Shown: positions 55,256 through 63,843 of the stretch, in pieces
How positions within the stretch are numbered: the stretch's first letter is position 1
Layout of the letters: each line of letters opens with the position of its first letter
Assembly (NCBI GenBank): GCA_046483075.1
Contig: JAWODV010000076.1
Coordinates: 14,702-78,701 of the forward strand
DNA from: JASMTM01 sp046483075
GTDB taxonomy: Bacteria > Thermotogota > Thermotogae > Petrotogales > Kosmotogaceae
Length of the DNA: 64,000 nt
Direction: 5' to 3'
Program-made: the position numbers and the translations under genes
Notes under the pieces: generated by a model
Seen by the model: only the letters and a program-made list of their open reading frames with translations
What the model was told of the DNA's origin: nothing
The model's database searches: none

Positions 55256-55989
55256 TCGAACAGTACAAAAAAGTGATTCAACGTTTTAAGCGTGATATAG
55301 GCTTAGAATCGGATTTAGAACTGCTTTTTGTAGCCCTATGTCACTCTTCATTCACAAATGAAATTGAACGAGAAAACAGAAGAAATCTGGAATCCAATGA
55401 AAGGCTGGAATTCCTTGGTGATGCTGTCCTTGACCTTTGTGTGGCAGATATTCTTTTTAGCAAATACTCAGTAAGTGAAGGGATAATGTCTAAAGTAAGA
55501 GCAATAGTTGCAAGTGAAGAAATACTGGCAAGAGTATCAAAAGAGAGAAAAATTGGTAATTATCTGCTTCTGGGCAAAGGCGAGGAAAAGAGTGGCGGAA
55601 GGGAAAGAGACTCAATTTTAGCCGATGCACTTGAAGCTGTTTTGGGTGCTGTTTATTTAAGCAACGGTTTGAGCGCATCAAAAAAATTCGTATATAATAT
55701 ACTGGAAGAATATATTGAAAGAGCCATAAAAGGAGAACTTTTGCTTGACTACAAAACTGCACTTCAGGAATTGACCCAGGGTCTTTACGGTGTCAGACCT
55801 GATTATATTCTGAAAAAAGAAGAGGGTATTCCACCAGATAATTTCTTTATTGTGTCAGTTAATGTCAATGATGAAGAGGCTGCTACAGGCAAGGGTAAAA
55901 CTAAAAAAGGCGCCGAGCAGGATGCTGCTCGAAAAGCGTATAGAAAAATGAAAATAGCACTTGAAGAAAAGAAATCAACTGAAAACTAA
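55252..55989 (+). CDS. rnc: Ribonuclease III
   Basis: A 245-residue double-strand-specific endoribonuclease for rRNA and mRNA processing. The N-terminal catalytic domain has the NERLEFLGDAVLDL signature and a later DALEAVLGAVYL. A C-terminal dsRNA-binding domain ends in GAEQDAARKAYRK. It overlaps the transketolase stop codon by four bases. A 197-base gap with an inverted repeat follows before ruvC. Confidence 0.96.
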   Translation: MIEQYKKVIQRFKRDIGLESDLELLFVALCHSSFTNEIERENRRNLESNERLEFLGDAVLDLCVADILFSKYSVSEGIMSKVRAIVASEEILARVSKERKIGNYLLLGKGEEKSGGRERDSILADALEAVLGAVYLSNGLSASKKFVYNILEEYIERAIKGELLLDYKTALQELTQGLYGVRPDYILKKEEGIPPDNFFIVSVNVNDEEAATGKGKTKKGAEQDAARKAYRKMKIALEEKKSTEN

Positions 55990-56019
55990 ATAGAAGAAAA
56001 TTATGTATAAATTTTAACA

Positions 56020-56093
56020 ATGAGCTCAAAATGTAATCTCAACAAAACAAAGTTTATTGTCTATGAATATCAGAAGTTACATTATGAGCTCAT
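56020..56093. repeat. Long inverted repeat between rnc and ruvC
   Basis: Arms at 56020-56036 and 56077-56093 are complementary at 16 of 17 positions, around a 40-base loop. Each arm contains the self-palindrome TGAGCTCA. There is no T-run, so a simple terminator is unlikely; an RNase III processing site, a mobile-element scar or a regulator site are options. Confidence 0.65.
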
Positions 56094-56186
56094 TTTAGAT
56101 TGTCAAATCAGTTGACCCTTTTCATAATAATTATCTTAAAACTACTTCAGTCTACAGGTATTAAAATACTAATGGGGGTAATTAAC

Positions 56187-56696
56187 TTGTCCAAAAACTG
56201 CACGCGAATACTCGGTATTGATCCCGGCTTTGGAATACTCGGATATGGATTGATTGACATAGATGGGTCAAAGATTTCTCCGGTCTCATATGGTATCGTA
56301 CAAACAAAACCTGGTGATCCCATACCCGAAAGATTAATCCAGATCTATGACGAACTGAAAACCGTTATTAATCAATACAAACCTGATGAAGCTGCAGTAG
56401 AAGAACTCTTTTTCTTCAGAAATGTTACCACAGCAATTCAGGTAGGAGAAGCTCGTGGTGTTGTATTGCTTGTTTTAAGACAAATGGAAATTCCCATATA
56501 CGAATATACTCCCCATCAGGTGAAACAGGCGGTTACCGGTTACGGAAAGGCTGAAAAGGGACAGATACAAAGAGTTATGAAAACATTTTTACATTTGAAG
56601 AAAACACCAAAACCAAATGACGCTGCTGATGCATTGGCTGTTGCGTGGTGTCATTTTTCTTTTCGTTCATACCCCGGAGGTGCTAGAAAATTATGA
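56187..56696 (+). CDS. ruvC: Holliday junction resolvase RuvC
   Basis: A 169-residue resolvase. Catalytic acids lie in ILGIDPGFGILGYG, AVEELFFFRN and KPNDAADALAVAW. I choose a TTG start at 56187 with GGGGGT about seven bases upstream, which gives the normal family length; the ATG at 56172 forms part of that Shine-Dalgarno region, and an ORF extension to 56100 has no support. It overlaps polC by four bases (ATGA). Confidence 0.93.
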   Translation: MSKNCTRILGIDPGFGILGYGLIDIDGSKISPVSYGIVQTKPGDPIPERLIQIYDELKTVINQYKPDEAAVEELFFFRNVTTAIQVGEARGVVLLVLRQMEIPIYEYTPHQVKQAVTGYGKAEKGQIQRVMKTFLHLKKTPKPNDAADALAVAWCHFSFRSYPGGARKL

Positions 56697-59600
56697 GATA
56701 CAGACTAAAGAATATGAATGTCCCTGTTACAAAGTTCGTGAAAAAGCTACTCGGTTTTTATCCTGACAGGTGCCTGGAAGAATGTAAACTTTCAGATCTG
56801 ATAGTTGATCCAGAAAAAAGGGAATTGACAATGGTTTTCGAAAACGAACTTACAACCGATCAAAATGATGCTCTGAATAACCATTGCATAAAGCTAATTG
56901 AGCACCAAATAGGTTCAAAGATAATTATTAAAAGTAGAACAAATAATAATAAAATGGAGAAACAAAATGATACGGTTAACTCTCAATTTAGTGCTTCAGA
57001 ACAATTGATTAAATGCACAAATGGCCTCGCGACATATCTTCACAAATCAAAAATCGACTACGATGGAAATCGCTTAACAATAACTGTTAAAAACGGTTTT
57101 ACAAGACAGCGTATCAACGCAAAAAGGAAAGAGCTTGGTGAAGCCATAAGAAAAAGCTATGGAAAGCCGGTCCCATTTAATATTGTAATTGATGATAACC
57201 CTGACGAAAGACAGGAAGAAGTAGCCCCTGCTAAAAATGAAATCGAAGAAAAACAGAGCAAAGTCCCCAAACTAAATAATAATAGCAAAAAGAAAAGCGT
57301 AATCTTTGGAAACAAAATAAAAACAGTACCCATAAAAATAGTAGATATCTATGGAGAAATGAAAGATGTTACCATTCAAGGAAAGCTAATTAGAATTGAC
57401 CTCTGGAAAGGTCGGGGCTCTGTTCTAACCTTCAATATCACTGATTTTACAGATTCAATTACCTGCAAGGTTATGGGAAAAAATGCAGAAAAGCTGTATA
57501 AAAAACTCCACGAGGGTGATGAGCTTTTAATAAAAGGGAAATTAAATCTTGATAGCAGAACCAATGATGAAACTATTTTACCCAAAGACATAAGTGAAAT
57601 TGAATTACCTAAACGTATTGATAATGAAACCACCAAACGTGTTGAACTGCACCTGCATACAAAAATGAGCGCACTGGATTCTGTACTTGACGTGAAGGAA
57701 TTATTTGAAACACTAAAACGCTGGGGACATGATGCTGTAGCACTGACAGATCATGGTGTGGTTCAGGCAATACCAGAGTTTTTCCGTGAAGCCTCAAAGG
57801 TAGGTATTAAACCAATCTATGGCATGGAAGGTTATATGGTCAACGATTCAGAACCAATAGTAAGATATCTTGATGATTCAAATAGAAAGCTTGAAGATAC
57901 CACTTACGTAGTTTTTGATCTTGAAACAACAGGGCTTGATCCCGCTAATGATGAAATTATTGAAATCGGTGCTGTGAAAATAAAGGATAAAAAAATCATT
58001 GACAAAATGAGCACACTGATAAAACCTACAAAACCTCTGAGTGAAATCGTACAAAAAATCACAGGAATTAAAGAAAAGGATTTGGAACAGGCACCTTCAA
58101 TTCATGAAGTGTTTCAAGAATTTTTGGATTTTTGTGAGGACTCAGTATTAGTAGCTCATAACGCTTCCTTTGATTATAGATTTGTGCGAAACGCAGTAAA
58201 GGAAATCTATTCTAGAGAGTGGAACCCGCCATATATCGATACGCTATCTCTTTCTAAAACATTGTTGAAATCAAAGAGTTATTCCCTTGATAATGTTGTG
58301 AAAAGACTAAAAGTTGGTCAATTTAAACACCATAGAGCTCAGGAAGATGCAAGGGTAACCGCAGAGGTATTTAAAAAACTGATTTTAATGGCAAAAAAAC
58401 GAGGAATAATGGAAATAAAGGAACTGGAAAAGCTCAGGGAGAATATGAATATAAAAAACGTCAGACCCAACCATGTTTCTATACTTGCAAAAAACAATAA
58501 GGGGCTTAAAAACCTCTACAAGCTTGTTACTTTATCTCACACGGAATATTTTCACGGAAAACCTCGTATTCCAAAGAGTGTATTGAATAAATATCGTGAT
58601 AACCTTTTGATAGGTTCCGCATGTGTTTCCGGGGAACTTGCAAAAGCTTATATAGAAGGTGCCAACGAACCAGAGCTTAAGGAAATTGCTAAATTTTTTG
58701 ATTACATCGAGATAATGCCCCTGGATGTAACAGTAAAGGGAAACGACGATATAAGAATAAGCGAAGAAAATCTGAAAAATATGTACCGGACATTATACAA
58801 AATCAGTAAAGAATTGAATATCCCCGTTGTGATGACAGGTGACGTTCATTTTCTGGAACCCCATGATGACTTTTTCAGATCGGTGGTTCAGGCTGCCCAG
58901 GATTATCCTTCCTTCGATAACCAACCTGCTGTTTACTTAAGAACAACAGAAGAAATGCTGGAAGCTGCTAGAAAAATATTTGACAGTGAGAATATAGTAA
59001 TGGAAATCGTTGTAGATAATACAAGAAAAATTGCAGATAAAATAGATAAAATTACCCCCATTGAAGGGAAATTACACCCACCAATTATTGAAGGGGCTGA
59101 TGAACAGGTTAAAAGCACAACCTACGAAAATGCCTATAGAATCTATGGAAACCCACTTCCAACAACGATAAAGGACAGGATTAAACGGGAACTGGAAGCT
59201 ATTATTGATCACGGTTATTCTGTCCTATATCTGATTGCCCATAAAATGGTAAAGAAATCAAATGAAGATGGTTATGTAGTTGGTTCAAGAGGTTCCGTAG
59301 GAAGCTCTCTGGTAGCAAATTTAATGGGAATTACTGAAGTAAATCCATTAATTCCTCATTATGTTTGTCCTTCGTGCCACTATTTTGAAACACCGGAAGA
59401 TTATGATTCGGGCTATGATCTTCCTGATAAAGAATGCCCAGAATGTGGATCGAAATTGAGAAAAGATGGTCAAAATATACCCTTTGAAACCTTTCTTGGG
59501 TTCAAAGGAGAAAAAGTACCTGATATAGATCTTAATTTTTCAGGGGAATATCAGGAGAAAGCACACGAATTTCTCGAAAATCTCTTTGGAAAGGATCACG

Positions 59601-60937
59601 TATTCAGAGCCGGAACTATTAGTACACTTGCAGCAAGAACTGCATATGGCTTTTCAAGAGCCTACATGGAAAAGTCCAATAAACGGTTGAGAAGAGCAGA
59701 AATAGACAGGATCGTACTCTCTTTGATGGGCGTAAGAAGAACCACCGGCCAGCACCCCGGAGGATTGATGATTGTTCCAAAGGATAAAGAAGTTCATGAT
59801 TTCACACCGGTTCAGTATCCGGCCAATGATACAGGTGCATCGATCAAGACTACTCATTTTGCTTATGAAGTCATTCACGATGACCTGGTTAAGATAGATG
59901 CGCTGGGACATGATGATCCAACATTCATAAGGATGCTGAAAGACATTTCAAATATAAATCCTATGGAAATACCAATGAATGACCCAAAGACACTTTCGAT
60001 TTTTTCCTCCCTAAAACCACTTGGTGTAAAGAAAAGTGATCTTGGAATTGATGTTGGTACCATTGGTATTCCAGAATTTGGCACACAATTTGTACAGAGT
60101 ATGCTTCAAGAAACAAGACCAGGCAGTTTTGCCGATCTGGTACGAATATCCGGTTTATCTCATGGAACGGATGTATGGCTTAACAACGCTAGAAACTGGA
60201 TCAGCTCAAAGAAAGCAAATCTTTCAGAGGTTATAGCATGTAGAGATGACATTATGAACTATCTCATTTCCAAAGATATAAAACCACTCACTGCTTTCAA
60301 GATCATGGAAAAAGTGAGAAAAGGAAAAGGATTAACGGATGAAGACATAGAGGTAATGAAAAATAACAGCGTACCCGAGTGGTTTGTTGAATCATGTTAT
60401 AGAATAAAATATCTCTTCCCCAAAGCTCATGCTGCGGCATACGTTAGCATGGCCTTTAGAGTGGCTTATTTTAAAGTCCATCATCCAACGGCTTTTTACG
60501 CTACATATTTCACAATAAAAGGTTCTGATTTTGATGTTGATTATGCGCTTTGTGGCATCGATGAAATTAGAAAAGAACTTTCCAATATTGCGGTCATGCA
60601 GGACAAAAATGTCAAGGACAAAAACAGAGAAACGCTTCTAAAAGCAGTCCTTGAAATGAAATTGAGAGGATTCGATTTCCTGCCCGTTGATCTTGAAAAA
60701 TCCGATCCGGTTAAATTCCTGATAGAGGGGGATGAATTACGGATACCATTCTGCAGAATAAAGAATTTCGGTATTAAGGCTGCACTCTCAGTCGCAAAAG
60801 AAAGAAGGAAGAAACCCTTTACTTCCATAGAGAACCTTGTCAGTAGAACAGCTGTCAACAAAACCATTGTAGAGGTTTTACGAAAGTACGGAACACTAAA
60901 AGATCTGCCAGAAAAAGAACAAATTACTCTTTTCTAA
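56693..60937 (+). CDS. polC: DNA polymerase III alpha subunit, PolC type
   Basis: A 1414-residue replicative polymerase with its own proofreading exonuclease. In order: an N-terminal domain, an OB-fold (about 205-305), a PHP domain (ELHLHTKMSALDSV, ALTDHGVVQAIP), a DEDD exonuclease inserted in it (VFDLETTGLDPANDEIIEIG), then the polymerase core with GSRGSVGSSL, the zinc-type CPSCHYF and CPECGSK pairs and the catalytic KVPDIDLNFSG. PolC occurs mainly in Firmicutes and Thermotogota, which helps place the organism. It is coupled to ruvC and followed by a clamp-like gene after six bases. Confidence 0.97.
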   Translation: MRYRLKNMNVPVTKFVKKLLGFYPDRCLEECKLSDLIVDPEKRELTMVFENELTTDQNDALNNHCIKLIEHQIGSKIIIKSRTNNNKMEKQNDTVNSQFSASEQLIKCTNGLATYLHKSKIDYDGNRLTITVKNGFTRQRINAKRKELGEAIRKSYGKPVPFNIVIDDNPDERQEEVAPAKNEIEEKQSKVPKLNNNSKKKSVIFGNKIKTVPIKIVDIYGEMKDVTIQGKLIRIDLWKGRGSVLTFNITDFTDSITCKVMGKNAEKLYKKLHEGDELLIKGKLNLDSRTNDETILPKDISEIELPKRIDNETTKRVELHLHTKMSALDSVLDVKELFETLKRWGHDAVALTDHGVVQAIPEFFREASKVGIKPIYGMEGYMVNDSEPIVRYLDDSNRKLEDTTYVVFDLETTGLDPANDEIIEIGAVKIKDKKIIDKMSTLIKPTKPLSEIVQKITGIKEKDLEQAPSIHEVFQEFLDFCEDSVLVAHNASFDYRFVRNAVKEIYSREWNPPYIDTLSLSKTLLKSKSYSLDNVVKRLKVGQFKHHRAQEDARVTAEVFKKLILMAKKRGIMEIKELEKLRENMNIKNVRPNHVSILAKNNKGLKNLYKLVTLSHTEYFHGKPRIPKSVLNKYRDNLLIGSACVSGELAKAYIEGANEPELKEIAKFFDYIEIMPLDVTVKGNDDIRISEENLKNMYRTLYKISKELNIPVVMTGDVHFLEPHDDFFRSVVQAAQDYPSFDNQPAVYLRTTEEMLEAARKIFDSENIVMEIVVDNTRKIADKIDKITPIEGKLHPPIIEGADEQVKSTTYENAYRIYGNPLPTTIKDRIKRELEAIIDHGYSVLYLIAHKMVKKSNEDGYVVGSRGSVGSSLVANLMGITEVNPLIPHYVCPSCHYFETPEDYDSGYDLPDKECPECGSKLRKDGQNIPFETFLGFKGEKVPDIDLNFSGEYQEKAHEFLENLFGKDHVFRAGTISTLAARTAYGFSRAYMEKSNKRLRRAEIDRIVLSLMGVRRTTGQHPGGLMIVPKDKEVHDFTPVQYPANDTGASIKTTHFAYEVIHDDLVKIDALGHDDPTFIRMLKDISNINPMEIPMNDPKTLSIFSSLKPLGVKKSDLGIDVGTIGIPEFGTQFVQSMLQETRPGSFADLVRISGLSHGTDVWLNNARNWISSKKANLSEVIACRDDIMNYLISKDIKPLTAFKIMEKVRKGKGLTDEDIEVMKNNSVPEWFVESCYRIKYLFPKAHAAAYVSMAFRVAYFKVHHPTAFYATYFTIKGSDFDVDYALCGIDEIRKELSNIAVMQDKNVKDKNRETLLKAVLEMKLRGFDFLPVDLEKSDPVKFLIEGDELRIPFCRIKNFGIKAALSVAKERRKKPFTSIENLVSRTAVNKTIVEVLRKYGTLKDLPEKEQITLF

Positions 60938-60943
60938 GCAGGT

Positions 60944-62002
60944 ATGAAGATGGAGTTCAAACTCAGCGCAAAAGAGCATGCCAGATTACTTGAGATCTGT
61001 GAAAAGTTTGCTGGTTCTGTAGAACCAGGATATCGTTACATTCACTTTTATTACTGGAAAGGCTTGAAAATTTTCGTAACAGATGGCTGTGGAAAACTGG
61101 AGATACCCCTGAACAAAAAAATTGAAGCCTTTGATGGTTCCTATGCTTTCCCTATTGATAGAGCCAAAGTATTGAAAGAACAGAGAAACAATAATGTTGA
61201 TATATGGATCAAAACCAGGGGTAAGGATCTTCTCATAAATACACCTGAAGAAAACCTTGAACTAAAGAATTCCTTCAGTCCTGAAAGACCCAAAATGGAG
61301 AGAAAATTTGAAGGACTTTTTGATCAAAAGTTGACTGTTTTCAAGAAAGCAATAAACTTCGCTTCATCTCCAGGAGACGAAGGAGATACACTCGGCCTGG
61401 TGAGCGCTTCGAATAGGACAGCAGTAATCGCTCAATCATCAAACCTGACAACCATTTCGTTCCTTAGTACTGATATGGACAGAGAACTTACCGTTGCATT
61501 ACCTTACGTAACAGCACGACACCTGGTGAAAACACTGGAACACATAAAAACTGAAAAAGTAATCGTGGGGGAAGGTATACGGGATCTGGGTTTAAAAATA
61601 GGCAAGTTGCTATTTTCAATATGTAGAGACACTGAAGCACATGTAAAAAGGGATATCCTAAATCTACCGGAAGCCATTGAAAGTTCTTCGAGCTTCAGCA
61701 AAAAACATTTCCAGTACGCCCTGAGAAAAATGTGCCGGGTGGTGGGTAGAGGTTTCAGCGTATTGTTAATACAGAATGAAAAGGGAACCCAGTTTTTATC
61801 TAAAGCGGGTAATACAAAATATGAGATTAAAATAGATAAAACACCTTACAAAGAACAGGTAATCGCTAAAGTCGAACCCCACAGATTGAGATCAGCTATA
61901 AGCAGAATGGGTGGAGAACGTGTAAATATTACTACCTTTAATAAACAGATGGTTATTCACGACCAAGCAAAGAGATGCTTTGCTCTTTTTCCACTTTTGT
62001 GA
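60944..62002 (+). CDS. Divergent DNA sliding-clamp-like protein (DnaN fold), downstream of polC
   Basis: A 352-residue protein whose layout resembles the bacterial beta clamp. Three repeats of roughly 115 residues each carry a helix-beta pattern: FKLSAKEHARLLEIC at the start, DQKLTVFKKAINFASS opening the second, and SKKHFQYALRKMCRVV opening the third. VALPYVTARHLVKTLEHI resembles the clamp's domain 2 helix, and the C-terminus (MVIHDQAKRCFALFPLL) resembles the clamp ending PxxI...YLxMPxRL. Length is close to the usual 365-370. Similarity was judged by eye and is weak at sequence level, so a clamp paralogue or inhibitor is inference. The 3' end is duplicated at 63554. Confidence 0.55.
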   Translation: MKMEFKLSAKEHARLLEICEKFAGSVEPGYRYIHFYYWKGLKIFVTDGCGKLEIPLNKKIEAFDGSYAFPIDRAKVLKEQRNNNVDIWIKTRGKDLLINTPEENLELKNSFSPERPKMERKFEGLFDQKLTVFKKAINFASSPGDEGDTLGLVSASNRTAVIAQSSNLTTISFLSTDMDRELTVALPYVTARHLVKTLEHIKTEKVIVGEGIRDLGLKIGKLLFSICRDTEAHVKRDILNLPEAIESSSSFSKKHFQYALRKMCRVVGRGFSVLLIQNEKGTQFLSKAGNTKYEIKIDKTPYKEQVIAKVEPHRLRSAISRMGGERVNITTFNKQMVIHDQAKRCFALFPLL

Positions 62003-62159
62003 TTTAATACACTCAAATTGGCTCACAAATATCTTAGAATCTCAATTTGTATTATCTCACAAAATTAATATACCTAAATAAAAAGTTCCCTGGTATAAAA
62101 AAAGTTAATTAGTTCATAATTGACGTTACTTTTTAGTTGTAAATCCCCTTTTTCACTAA
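61713..62159 (+). repeat. Direct repeat, copy 1 (clamp-like gene 3' end plus flank)
   Basis: At least 447 bases matching 63554-64000 with a constant offset of 1841 and no indels. It covers the last 97 codons of the clamp-like gene and 157 bases after its stop. Identity is almost complete except for a 72-base patch (about 61834-61905) with roughly 22 differences. Copy 2 reaches the window edge, so the full repeat length is unknown. Confidence 0.95.
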
Positions 62160-62281
62160 GAAAATAATTGTTATTATAAGGCACAAAACTGTCATCCAAT
62201 TTTTCATTTTTTATTCACGACTGTGGGCTACTTCGTGCACCGTCGCTTTGTAATGCTTTTTGTAAGAAGTAAAAGGGTAAA
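62003..62281. other. Intergenic region between clamp-like and lectin-fold genes
   Basis: A 279-base space between convergent genes. The first 157 bases belong to the direct repeat and contain a weak pairing CAAATTG (62014) / CAATTTG (62043), with no strong terminator. A GC-richer block at about 62217-62255 lies just after the lectin-fold gene's stop and does not resemble its surroundings. Confidence 0.5.
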
Positions 62282-63142
62282 CTAATAAGCTGTCCTACAA
62301 ACTCGGAAAGCGCCGTTATCGCCCGTGCCACCGGGACTGTCGATACCGCGATTCGCGATGCGCTCTCTCCTAACGTCGCTGCTCCAGCTACCACCACGTA
62401 AAACCCTGAGCCAAACTGTCTTATGATTGTATGGATTTGTGTCTGGACTTATCGCGTAATAATCATCGTCGTACCCGTCCTGACACCATTCCCATAAGTT
62501 ACCGCTCATGTCGTATATTCCAAGTTCGTTTGGTTTCTTTGTTCCCACTTCGTGGCTGTGCCCTCCTGAATTGTCATCATACCAGGCTACTTCATTCAGA
62601 TCGTTGCTTCCTGCATATTTGTATCCCTTGCTTTCGTTTCCTCCTCCTGCTGCAAACTCCCATTCTGCCTCTGTTGGTAATCTGTATCCTTTTACTTCTG
62701 TTATGTTTATCGTTTCATTTCCATCTTTATCTAACAGGTTCCCATCTTCGTCATACGCCTTTGGAAGTCCTTCTTGTTCACTTAACCAGTTGCAGTAGTC
62801 AATCGCATCCCACCAGCTTACGTTTATCACCGGGTGTTGTCCTCTTTTCCAACCTTCATCATCTGGTTTGCTTTTTCCTGTGTCTTCACAATATTCATCA
62901 TATTCTTCAAAGGTTACTTCATACTTGCCTATGTAAAAGTCATATGTGAGAGTTACTTCATGAACAGGTTTTTCATCTGTTTCTCCTTCATCCCATGTGT
63001 CTCCCATCTGGAATGTTCCACCCTCTACTAATACCAAATCACTACCCAATACTGTTTCTATTGATGGCATAACAGGTTCACTAGCCAATGAAAATACAGT
63101 TAAAAACAGAATTACTGTTGTTAAAAATATCGTTTTCTTCAT
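62282..63142 (-). CDS. Exported FGE/SUMF1-like C-type-lectin-fold protein, candidate DGR target
   Basis: A 286-residue protein with signal peptide (MKKTIFLTTVILFLTVFSLA). The FGE-sulfatase (SUMF1) fold is clear: LVEGGTFQMGDTWDEGE, HPVINVSWWDAIDYCNWL, YRLPTEAEWEFAAGG, GNLWEWCQDGY, VLRGGSW. The reactive Cys pair of true formylglycine-generating enzymes is absent, so a binding role is more likely. From GGSW to the C-terminus the layout RIANRGIDSP..GAFRV matches the variable region of diversity-generating retroelement targets, and this stretch is GC-rich with mostly C- or T-ending codons. AGGAGGTG precedes the ATG. It is flanked by the direct repeats. Confidence 0.85.
   Translation of the reverse strand: MKKTIFLTTVILFLTVFSLASEPVMPSIETVLGSDLVLVEGGTFQMGDTWDEGETDEKPVHEVTLTYDFYIGKYEVTFEEYDEYCEDTGKSKPDDEGWKRGQHPVINVSWWDAIDYCNWLSEQEGLPKAYDEDGNLLDKDGNETINITEVKGYRLPTEAEWEFAAGGGNESKGYKYAGSNDLNEVAWYDDNSGGHSHEVGTKKPNELGIYDMSGNLWEWCQDGYDDDYYAISPDTNPYNHKTVWLRVLRGGSWSSDVRRERIANRGIDSPGGTGDNGAFRVCRTAY
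62300..62395 (-). other. Candidate DGR variable repeat (3' end of the lectin-fold gene)
   Basis: Within the lectin-fold gene, the 32 codons from GGSW to FRV are far richer in G+C than the rest of the window. Codons at the expected ligand positions are AGC, AGC, GAC, GTT, GGT, ATC, GAC, AGT, GGT, GGC, ACG, GGC, GAT, AAC. Many can be derived from AAY codons by changing A alone, as adenine mutagenesis does. The template repeat and reverse transcriptase are not in this window, so this is a candidate only. Confidence 0.45.
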
Positions 63143-63553
63143 TCTTTCACCTCCTGTATTATTATCAAACGGTATTACATTTTCTCCTTTATTGTTTCTT
63201 GTGACTATTTGATAGTTCTAAAACAATTAGTGTTATACGGAGTAGTTATTTGTTTCAGTATTCACCCGATATAAATTGACTATTTGGTCTTATTCATATG
63301 CCATATTTTTTCCATTATTTGCTGTTACTGTAGGATACTAATTGTTTGTGTTGGTAATTTATTATTTTGTAAATCTGAGAATGCAAGATAATGGTTGTTA
63401 TATCCATGCTTATTGCGCTATTTCAATCAATAGTTAAGAAAAATATAATTGAAAAGGTTAACATATAATGTAAATTTTATTAATATGAGAAGATTATAGC
63501 AATTTAAAATATCTTCAGTCAATAATTAGGTTAATATCTTCCTGTCTATTTTT
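63143..63553. other. AT-rich intergenic region upstream of the lectin-fold gene
   Basis: A 411-base region between the lectin-fold gene start and repeat copy 2. It contains the gene's ribosome-binding site, and no convincing ORF, tRNA or terminator. A leftward promoter must lie here; I see several AT-rich candidates but no clear -35/-10 pair. The junction with the repeat at 63553/63554 is abrupt. Confidence 0.5.
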
Positions 63554-63843
63554 AGTACGCCCTGAGAAAAATGTGCCGGGTGGTGGGTAGAGGTTTCAGC
63601 GTATTGCTAATACAGAATGAAAAGGGAACCCAGTTTTTATCTAAAGCGGGTAATACAAAATATGAGATAAACATAGACAAGAATCCATACAAGAAGCAGA
63701 CTATTGCCAAAGTAGAACCACACCGACTTAGGTCGGCTATAAGCAGAATGGGTGGAGAACGTGTAAATATTACTACCTTTAATAAACAGATGGTTATTCA
63801 CGACCAAGCAAAAAGATGCTTTGCTCTTTTTCCACTTTTGTGA
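63554..63843 (+). pseudogene. Truncated copy of the clamp-like gene (3' 96 codons)
   Basis: The reading frame is the C-terminal domain of the clamp-like protein ending FALFPLL, with no upstream start signal or N-terminal two thirds. Relative to the intact gene it has four amino-acid changes (K to N, T to N, E to K, V to T) inside a patch full of synonymous changes. This suggests that the patch came from a functional, diverged allele. It is probably not expressed as a protein. Confidence 0.85.

Noticed and set aside
56100..56186. Extended N-terminus of ruvC from 56100
   Set aside because: It would exceed the normal family length by 29 residues, while a TTG at 56187 has a well-placed GGGGGT and gives the usual 169 residues.
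62431..62949. A 172-codon plus-strand frame over the lectin-fold gene
   Set aside because: Composition is Leu/His/Cys-rich shadow of a real coding strand with a signal peptide and clear domain motifs.
62282..63142. Sulfatase-modifying (formylglycine-generating) enzyme function for the FGE-fold protein
   Set aside because: The reactive cysteine pair is not present, the protein is exported, and no sulfatase gene lies in the window.
63571..63843. A 90-codon open frame that could be read as a small gene
   Set aside because: It is the 3' part of the clamp-like gene repeated from 61713, with no ribosome-binding site or N-terminal domains; listed as a pseudogene fragment.
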